Origin: Candidatus Aenigmatarchaeota archaeon
GTDB lineage: Archaea; EX4484-52; GLR71
DNA length: 6,409 nt
Direction: 5' to 3'
Assembly (NCBI GenBank): GCA_023134675.1
Contig: JAGLUQ010000062.1
Span: 1 to 6,409 of the forward strand
Below the pieces are notes generated by a model that saw only the letters and a program-made list of their open reading frames with translations, searched no databases and was not told the DNA's origin. Made by a program: the position numbers and the translations under genes. This document shows, one piece after another, positions 1 through 5,400 of the stretch. Position 1 is the first letter of the stretch. Every line of letters begins with the position of its first letter.

Positions 1-522
1 ATATTCTATTCTTTTTGTCAGCACTGTAGTTTTTCCTGAACCTGCCCCTGCAAGGCACAATATATGCTTGTTATCACTTATGATTGCTTTTTTCTGCTCA
101 TCATTGAAATAGCCAAGAAACTCAGCGAACTTTTCAAACAGAACCCTGTCCTTTGCTGTTATTTGCGTCAGGGTTTCCTTAAAGTTGAAGGACAGCTTTT
201 TTTTATACAAAACAGGATTGCTTATTTCTTTTCCCCCTTTCTCAGTCAATTTCAGAACTTTCCAGAACTTCTTGTTACCGATAAAATCTATACCGATCAT
301 ATCATTCAGGATAAGATTATCTATCATCGCATTCAGCTCTTCCTTATCATAAGCAAGAACCCCGAAATTTTCTTTTGAAGCCAAAGAGTTCCGGACTATG
401 GACTTATTGCTTTCATCCCCGCGAAGAAAATCTACCAATAGTTTTTTCCCGACAGCAAAAGATATCTCATCCAGCGCCTTCAACACAAACAGATAATCCA
501 ATTCTTTTCCTCTATTAGCCAT
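1..522 (-). CDS. SF1 UvrD/Rep-type DNA helicase with N-terminal RQC-like domain, C-terminus beyond the left edge
   Basis: This is the 5' part (174 codons) of a gene that continues off the left end. Near the visible end is a Q motif (FNDEQKKAI, residues 139-147) followed by a Walker A P-loop (AGAGSGKT, 158-165) and VLTKRIEY, the usual beginning of UvrD/Rep/PcrA superfamily 1 helicases, which unwind DNA using ATP in repair or replication restart. Ahead of it, residues about 10-95 form a predicted helical winged-helix segment with KKLLVDFLRG and a later ELNAMIDNLILNDMI, matching the pattern of the RQC domain of RecQ helicases; residues 95-135 are a charged linker. The start is ATG at 522, about 25 bases from a TATA box, so the mRNA is probably leaderless. 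Another in-frame ATG at 543 lies in the TATA box and is unlikely to be transcribed. Isoleucine codons here are 9 ATA, 4 ATC and 0 ATT. The helicase call is firm; the RQC call is from pattern memory. Motifs Ia-VI lie outside the window. Confidence 0.85.
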   Translation of the reverse strand, partial: MANRGKELDYLFVLKALDEISFAVGKKLLVDFLRGDESNKSIVRNSLASKENFGVLAYDKEELNAMIDNLILNDMIGIDFIGNKKFWKVLKLTEKGGKEISNPVLYKKKLSFNFKETLTQITAKDRVLFEKFAEFLGYFNDEQKKAIISDNKHILCLAGAGSGKTTVLTKRIEY

Positions 523-542
523 GGATAATAAATAAGCTTGCA

Positions 543-553
543 TATATAAAAAT
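543..553 (-). promoter_or_regulatory. TATA box of the helicase gene
   Basis: The minus strand reads ATTTTTATATA here, matching the archaeal TATA consensus TTTATATA. Its centre is about 25 bases before the ATG at 522, so transcription should begin at or within a few bases of the start codon. No GGAGG-type ribosome site precedes the ATG. Confidence 0.6.
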
Positions 554-631
554 AGTGTTTGCTTGTGTGATTTTTCTCTTGCATAATTCGGATTTTTAAT
601 GTATATCCACATTTAGAAAGAAACATTTTAT

Positions 632-639
632 AAAAAAAA
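632..639 (-). terminator. Oligo-T terminator of the COG1395 regulator gene
   Basis: A run of eight T on the minus strand, about 40 bases after the TAG stop of the regulator, with another T4 nearby. Archaeal RNA polymerase terminates on such U-tracts without needing a hairpin. With the TATA box at 543-553 it implies that the regulator and helicase, although co-directional, have separate transcripts. The 523-677 spacer holds no gene I can support. Confidence 0.55.
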
Positions 640-677
640 TAACAATGAAAATAATTGTATATTTTCAGTACCGACAA

Positions 678-1580
678 CTACTCCCTGCCGCAGATAAGCT
701 CCATAAACTCATCTTTTGACCCTGTCTTCTTTATCTCCTCAATCTTAACCACAGCCACACCACCCACGTTAAGCACATTAGACCTGTTCACAATCACAAA
801 ACGCGGAACCTCGCAGAAATCGCCCAGATTCTTAAGATTCTCTACCTTACGGGAATTTAAAGAACCGCCGCCAATATCACACATAAGAAAGACATCATCA
901 TCCTTGAGTATAATATTTGCAGGCGCAGTATGAAAAACAAGATCAGAATACCCTATGCGCGAAGTCAGCTTCGTCACGCTCTCCTCAAACTCAGTCTTCT
1001 TCTGCACCTTAAACGAGATATCAAAAGAAAATATATCTACAGGCAGGCGTATATCCCTGCTGAAGAATGACTCTATAACAGAAGCCACATCTGCGCTTGT
1101 CTTTCCAGTCTTTTCAGCAAGATATACTGTCTTTTTTGACAGTCCGAGAGTCTCAGCCATCTTTCTGAAAGACATGCCGGACTCATTTCTCATATCCTTA
1201 AGATTAGATATATCTAAATTCACTGTATTTTTACCTTTCTTTGACAGGATATAAGGCATCACAAGATCAAGAGAATTAAGAAAAGTATCCGGATGGACAA
1301 CAGGTATCTCAAAACGCTCATAGACATAACCCTCACAGACACTGAAATTCCTGCCCTGGAAACCGCATATCACAGGAGAAGCAAGAAGCACAGAAGCCAT
1401 CTTTTTAAGGTCTTCTGCCTGCGAAGAAGAGAAGCTGTCTATATTGCTCAGCACCTTTATGAGAAGAAAGTCGCCGTCTTTCTTGGCAAGGATATCAAAA
1501 CAATAGCGTTCAAACTGCATGATATCAAAACCTCTGTCACGAAGACGTTGGCATAGGTGCTCCACAATATGTTTTTGCAT
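678..1580 (-). CDS. Archaeal HTH-type transcriptional regulator, COG1395 family
   Basis: A 300-residue protein of the size and layout of the archaeal COG1395 'putative HTH-type transcriptional regulatory protein' family. Residues 1-100 are an alpha/beta domain with family marks: RDRGFDI, then FDILAKKDGDFLLIKVLSNID (broken in two: FDILAKKDG at 28-36, LLIKVLSNID at 39-48) and YERFEIPVV. Residues about 128-174 are an Xre/Cro-like helix-turn-helix (LKDMRNESGMSFRKMAETLG, then LSKKTVYLAEKTG). Residues about 200-290 are a second alpha/beta domain. The family is thought to bind DNA; target and ligand are unknown. I chose ATG at 1580 because relatives begin just before this point; a longer reading from TTG at 1616 would start inside the promoter AT-tract. 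It is divergent from the tRNA gene, with only 89 bases between them. The second-domain sequence resembles the first, so an internal duplication is possible. Confidence 0.85.
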   Translation of the reverse strand: MQKHIVEHLCQRLRDRGFDIMQFERYCFDILAKKDGDFLLIKVLSNIDSFSSSQAEDLKKMASVLLASPVICGFQGRNFSVCEGYVYERFEIPVVHPDTFLNSLDLVMPYILSKKGKNTVNLDISNLKDMRNESGMSFRKMAETLGLSKKTVYLAEKTGKTSADVASVIESFFSRDIRLPVDIFSFDISFKVQKKTEFEESVTKLTSRIGYSDLVFHTAPANIILKDDDVFLMCDIGGGSLNSRKVENLKNLGDFCEVPRFVIVNRSNVLNVGGVAVVKIEEIKKTGSKDEFMELICGRE

Positions 1581-1594
1581 ATTAGTTCCCGCAA

Positions 1595-1611
1595 TATATA
1601 TAAAATTATAT
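1595..1611 (-). promoter_or_regulatory. TATA region of the COG1395 regulator gene
   Basis: The minus strand carries overlapping TATA-like tracts, ATATAATTTTATATATA. The upstream one (TATAATTT, centred near 1607) is about 27 bases from the ATG at 1580, fitting a leaderless start. The better-consensus TTTATATA, centred near 1600, would place transcription slightly inside the coding region, so the exact element is uncertain. Confidence 0.5.
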
Positions 1612-1637
1612 GTCAAATCTCTTAAATGTTGCTAAAC

Positions 1638-1645
1638 TTTATATT
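1638..1645 (+). promoter_or_regulatory. TATA box of the tRNA gene
   Basis: TTTATATT, centred about 28 bases before the first base of mature tRNA, the expected archaeal spacing for a tRNA with a very short 5' leader. It lies back-to-back with the regulator's TATA tract. Confidence 0.6.
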
Positions 1646-1669
1646 GGTTTTGCAACAGTTTTTAAGTGT

Positions 1670-1796
1670 GGGCTCGTAGCTCAGCCTGGTTGGAGCGCCG
1701 GTCTTATATGGCCACGTTTCGTAAATTCGGAGCTTGCTTTCCATAGCTTAGGTCTTGGAGAGCCGGAAGTCGAGGGTTCAAACCCCTTCGAGCCCA
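1670..1796 (+). tRNA. tRNA-Ile (anticodon UAU), intron-containing
   Basis: All arms fold. The acceptor stem GGGCTCG (1670-1676) pairs with CGAGCCC (1789-1795). The D stem is GCTC/GAGC, with GG in the D loop. The anticodon stem CCGGT (1698-1702) pairs with GCCGG (1762-1766). The T stem GAGGG (1772-1776) pairs with CCCTT (1784-1788) around the loop TTCAAAC. The discriminator is A1796 and CCA is not encoded. Removing 1709-1760 leaves a 75-nt tRNA with anticodon loop CTTATAA, giving anticodon UAU at 1705-1707 for codon AUA. From memory, the D arm and acceptor resemble archaeal tRNA-Ile. Most archaea read AUA with a CAU tRNA modified to agmatidine by TiaS; UAU versions are known from a few lineages such as Nanoarchaeum. 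If the splice sites were elsewhere the anticodon would change, but the bulge-helix-bulge fold supports this reading. The flanks extend the acceptor pairing by two more bases (GT/AC). Confidence 0.88.
1709..1760 (+). other. 52-nt tRNA intron at position 37/38 with bulge-helix-bulge junction
   Basis: The precursor can form a bulge-helix-bulge. The 5' bulge is 1707-1709 (cut after A1708) and the 3' bulge is 1759-1761 (cut after G1760). The central helix is 1703-1706 with 1755-1758 (C-G, U-G, a U-U mismatch, A-U). The inner helix is GGCC (1710-1713) with GGUC (1751-1754). Both cuts fall at the canonical 37/38 site. The U-U mismatch makes the motif slightly relaxed. The intron has no reading frame. 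Confidence 0.75.
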
Positions 1797-1806
1797 CTTT
1801 TTTCTT
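1792..1806 (+). repeat. Direct repeat, left copy (tRNA 3' end plus T-tract)
   Basis: The 15 bases GCCCACTTTTTTCTT comprise the last bases of the tRNA acceptor strand, the discriminator and the T-tract. They recur exactly at 2425-2439. With a 2-base gap the similarity extends left through TCGA and CCC. The position, a tRNA 3' end, is the usual attachment site for tyrosine-integrase elements. Confidence 0.5.
1798..1803 (+). terminator. Oligo-T terminator of the tRNA gene
   Basis: Six T start two bases after the discriminator base, followed by further T-rich sequence to about 1816. This gives a very short 3' trailer. Confidence 0.65.
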
Positions 1807-1867
1807 TATTTTTCTTTGAGTCTCTTATCAATAATTCATCACAATAATGAGAATACAGACTCTATAA

Positions 1868-1875
1868 TTTATATA
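1868..1875 (+). promoter_or_regulatory. TATA box of the 151-residue protein gene
   Basis: A perfect TTTATATA centred about 27 bases before the ATG at 1899, which predicts a leaderless mRNA. No Shine-Dalgarno sequence lies before the ATG. Confidence 0.65.
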
Positions 1876-1898
1876 ATCTAGTAACTAATATTAAAATT

Positions 1899-2354
1899 AT
1901 GGGAGACGAGAAGAAAATATTAGATAATTATGAGATATTGAAAACTCTTGTACATATAGATTTCGAAAGCCTTCCAAAATCAGGACAAGAATCAATAACC
2001 ATGCTTGATAACTTTTTTTCAGAAAATCAACAACCTGTAGATATTGCAATAATTATTTATAATGGAGTCTCTACAGCTCACGATTTAAGATACCATATAC
2101 TTAAAAATAATCTATTAAGTTATGATAACCTAGATGAAAATAACATTATTTTAACAGGAGAACCACACCCGAACAGAACATTATTATTATGGGATACTTC
2201 TATACAGACTATAGATCCTATCACAGAAGCTGCAAAATATTTTAAAAAGCTTGGCTATCCACAATCCAACATATTTGTCTATCTTGATGAAGGATATACA
2301 GACCCAAATAAACACGAACTCATGTCAATTGATGAATTATTTAGAAGAGAATAG
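1899..2354 (+). CDS. Hypothetical protein, possible degenerate phosphoribosyltransferase-like fold
   Basis: A complete 151-residue acidic, soluble protein with no signal peptide or membrane segment. I do not recognise it as a named family. Two segments recall type I phosphoribosyltransferases. VDIAIIIYNGVSTAHDL (47-63) sits where the family has a strand and a substrate loop. RTLLLWDTSIQTIDPITEAA (about 93-112), followed by KYFKKLG and a further strand, lines up with the PRPP-binding pattern VLLVDDxxxTGgTxxeaaxxLkkxG. The catalytic acidic pair and the TG are not conserved (WDTSIQTID), so PRPP binding is doubtful; a binding or regulatory role is possible. The start is fixed by the TATA box at -27. 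The gene is visibly more AT-rich than its neighbours: positions 2041-2100 are about 28% G+C, whereas 3001-3060 in the surface-protein gene are about 53%. It also uses ATT for isoleucine, unlike the helicase. It sits alone between direct repeats of the tRNA end, which suggests acquisition. Confidence 0.75.
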   Translation: MGDEKKILDNYEILKTLVHIDFESLPKSGQESITMLDNFFSENQQPVDIAIIIYNGVSTAHDLRYHILKNNLLSYDNLDENNIILTGEPHPNRTLLLWDTSIQTIDPITEAAKYFKKLGYPQSNIFVYLDEGYTDPNKHELMSIDELFRRE

Positions 2355-2424
2355 TTCCAAGATAATACATACCACCTGAACGAAGCTAACAGTATCATCA
2401 TAAATCAACGCAAGCCCGTCGACC

Positions 2425-2439
2425 GCCCACTTTTTTCTT
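2425..2439 (+). repeat. Direct repeat, right copy of the tRNA 3' end plus T-tract
   Basis: An exact 15-base copy of 1792-1806, 633 bases downstream in the same orientation, with looser similarity just to its left (GCCCGTCGACC against CCCCTTCGA). It overlaps the stop codon of the convergent surface-protein gene. It may be an attachment-site footprint, a tRNA remnant, or just a similar terminator. Confidence 0.5.
2431..2436 (+). terminator. Oligo-T terminator downstream of the 151-residue protein gene
   Basis: Six T about 77 bases after the stop of the plus-strand gene, preceded by the GC-rich stretch 2412-2430. It is the only clear T-run in the convergent spacer. No matching T-run on the minus strand was seen right after the surface-protein stop. 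Confidence 0.45.
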
Positions 2440-5400
2440 ATCTCTTACTTTTACACTTGTATATGCGACCCCGACCGCCATACAAGAAAGCAGACAGAAG
2501 CACCAGGACAACAACAGCCGGATTACTTATACCAGGAACACTCCTGCTGAAAACACTTCCAGATGCCGCAGGACTGACACACACATCTATAGACTCAACA
2601 TCAGATTCGCCGAAAGATGTCGTAGCTTTCACCTTAAGATTATCAATACCATTAAAACATCCAACTGTGCCGCCAAGCACACGCAGGCTTATAAACTTCT
2701 GCTCAAACGGCGCAAAAGAGATTTCCATCCTGTTACGCATCTCATCATTCCTATGTGCCGAGAACCATGACCAATATCTGAGGTTTGATGTGCTTTCAAG
2801 AGTTATCGTGAAAGTGTCCTCAAAATCATTCCTGTTCCTTACAGACACAGCGACATCGGCAACATCACCAAGTTCAATAGTAAGTGGATTCAGGCCAGCA
2901 TAAACAACATCAGGATCATAAGATGTGTAAGGTGCACCTTCACAGCATTTTATGACCTTACCACCTCCATAATCAACCCATTGATTATAAGGCTGTCCAT
3001 CACATGCCTCTATTGCTGCCGCATCATAAAAATCGCAGCCATTCCTGCCGTCACAGGCTGGATGACATACAAGGTCTGTACTATTGGTACAATAATCAGT
3101 GCATATAAAAGGAGTGCATGTGTTCAATACGCAGATATTATCAACCGCGCATTCAGAATCAAACATGCAGTCATACAGGACATCAAAGAGGATAGGATCT
3201 GTATTATTCATAACCCCATTAGAATCATTGCAATAGAAGACAACCTCATAACTTCCTTTATACAATGTATCATTAAGAAAATAGAATGTATCTGAAGGAC
3301 CGGCAGGCATTGTCACATTTGCCGAGCCATTGAGACTGTAGCCGCACCAGTCAACACCTGAAGAATCTGTGGCTGTGACATTAAAAAGAACAATCTGTGT
3401 AGTATAAATAGGATTTAAAGGAGAGTTCACAATTATCTGGGAACCTGTTGTATCAACAGTAAAATATACAAGATCTGTAATATTAGTATTTGACGCAAGG
3501 TCTGTGCATCTGAAACGTATCGAATGCGGACCGTCAAGAAGGGATGCATCCAACTCAAAAAAATGAGTATCGCTGTCATTTGACATACCGACATAAAGTG
3601 CACCATCAAGAGAATAACTGCATGATAATCCTGGTTCATCAAGAATGACATCGAACCAGGGCAAAGAAGTATATGTATCATTCAATGGAGACTGTATTGT
3701 TATCGAAGGCCCTGTTGTATCAACAGTAAAATATTCAGTGCTTGATATATCCATAGTGGCTAAAATATCTGTACAGCTGAAAAATATCGAATACTGCCCA
3801 TCACCCAGAACAGGACTCTGTATATAAAAATGAGTATTGCTGTCATTCACCATTCCCAGCATAGGTCCTCCATTAAGCGAATAGCCGCACCATAAACCCT
3901 GTGAACTGAGCGAAACATTGAACCAAGGCTTAGAACCATATGTAGCATTTAAAGGAGACTCAATAGTTATAACAAAAAGGTTAAATACATAAGAGAAGAC
4001 AATCACATCTGACATGTTAACATCTCCCACAGAATCTGTGCAACGAAATATCACAGAATACTGCCCCTCAACAAAAGTCTCAGAAGCGTAGAAATGGGTT
4101 GGAGTATCGTTTGCCATTGGTTTATAAACATATTTCTCTGCACCGACAATCACATCAGGTTCTATAAGTGAATATTTCTGTATCTTTATATCATCAACCC
4201 ACAGGTCCTGAGGATGATCAAACATATTACACCAGCCACAGGAGTAATCATGTGTCAATATCCTTAAACGGAATGTCTTTCCGGAAAATGGACTGATATC
4301 ACGGGTAAATTCCTGCCAACCTCCAGTAATTGCGGGCGGAGTATATGGAAGTCCTGTTTCAGGATGTGTCGGACTGCCGCAAGAATTAGCGCTCCTCCTG
4401 GCGCATGCAAGCCAGAGATAAGTCTGGCCCGAGTCACATGCTTTAGGGCCGTATCCATATGTATCCCTTTCTATAACAAAACCTCTGTTACTTGCCCAAT
4501 TAGAACCCCACCCCCTTATCGCAAATGTTATAGATAAATTTGCAGTCGTCGCAGGAAGTGTAATCTCTTTCATAAGGCCGGCATCACCGCAAAATCCACT
4601 ACTGCCCGTATCAATAAAACTGCCATATGGCGAAGTATAGTACGCAGTAGATTGCGGATTCATGCTTGCCATGTTATCCACCGTAGTGCATGAACCCGTA
4701 CAGCCCCCGGTTATCCTATTCTGATATGATGTAAAAGTGCTGCCTAAAAAATCATCAAAGAAATCAAATGTCGCACTTCCATTGCTTTCCATACTTGCAT
4801 CGGCATTTCCATAATACATATATAAATATCCGTTTGACATAGGCGCCACATACGGCATCCTGACCCAGATAAGAGCTTTTTCACCAACAGAGTCCCAGGA
4901 CTTTACCCAATAAGATGCATTCTCCTCAGCACCGGATATCCCGTTTATCCATGTAAATCTGATATCATTACCATCTAAATTGGCTTTAGAGAAGTCAAAG
5001 TTGGACGATGTCAAATCGACAAGTATCTGGTAATCTGTAAGGTTCTCTGAGTTGGCTGTATTGTTGACTATAATTTCCCTGCGGTAAGACCATGGAACTG
5101 CCCAGGAAGGTCTGGTATCTTCATAAGCTCCTACGATTGCTTTTGGTTCAGTTGAAACATATTGATTCTGATAAAAAGTATTTGATTGTATTGTTATCTG
5201 ATTTTCTGTATCTGAGGCGCCAAAACTATTTGTAGTCGGCTTTCCGCTTATACGCAGCCATCCGGCAGGACTGTTCTTAAATGTCGACTGTGTAATTGTC
5301 CTTTTCAATAAACCATCTACATATACAAACCAGGTAGTTCCATCAAAAATGATACCGATATCATATTCAGTCCCCGTGTTCATAGCACCTATATTTTTGC

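Larger units (their letters stand above)
3173..3973 (-). repeat. Three tandem Ig-like repeats, 89 codons (267 bases) each
   Basis: The repeats occupy about 3707-3973, 3440-3706 and 3173-3439. Each has the pattern SPLNxTY, a WF or LFNV strand, C-G/S-YSL, then a D-T-H/F-F/Y strand, GxYS/EVxFxC-T/N-D and a closing YFTVDTTG (the third ends ILFDV). The two Cys per repeat could form an intradomain disulfide. The first two are joined by near-identical linker DNA. Confidence 0.75.

Noticed and set aside
64..378. Plus-strand reading frame of 104 codons
   Set aside because: It lies opposite the helicase gene, whose frame carries clear motifs.
480..677. A 65-residue minus-strand reading frame in the spacer between regulator and helicase
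   Set aside because: It overlaps the helicase start and runs across the T8 terminator and TATA box. Its composition (Tyr, Cys, Phe, Lys, Ile-rich) is that of AT-rich noncoding DNA.
1610..1819. A 69-residue plus-strand reading frame
   Set aside because: It runs straight through the tRNA gene and its intron, so it is not a protein gene.
2355..2431. Possible second tRNA or tRNA pseudogene ending at the repeated GCCCA
   Set aside because: No 5' acceptor partner, D arm or anticodon arm could be found; only the 3' end resembles the tRNA.
2457..3295. Plus-strand frames opposite the surface-protein gene
   Set aside because: They have no recognisable domains and are antisense to coherent Ig-like and cysteine-rich domains. 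The same holds for short frames elsewhere in 3433-6281.
3173..3973. Regular 267-base repeats considered as a CRISPR or other noncoding array
   Set aside because: They encode tandem Ig-like domains in one open frame, and the repeat and spacer lengths do not fit a CRISPR array.
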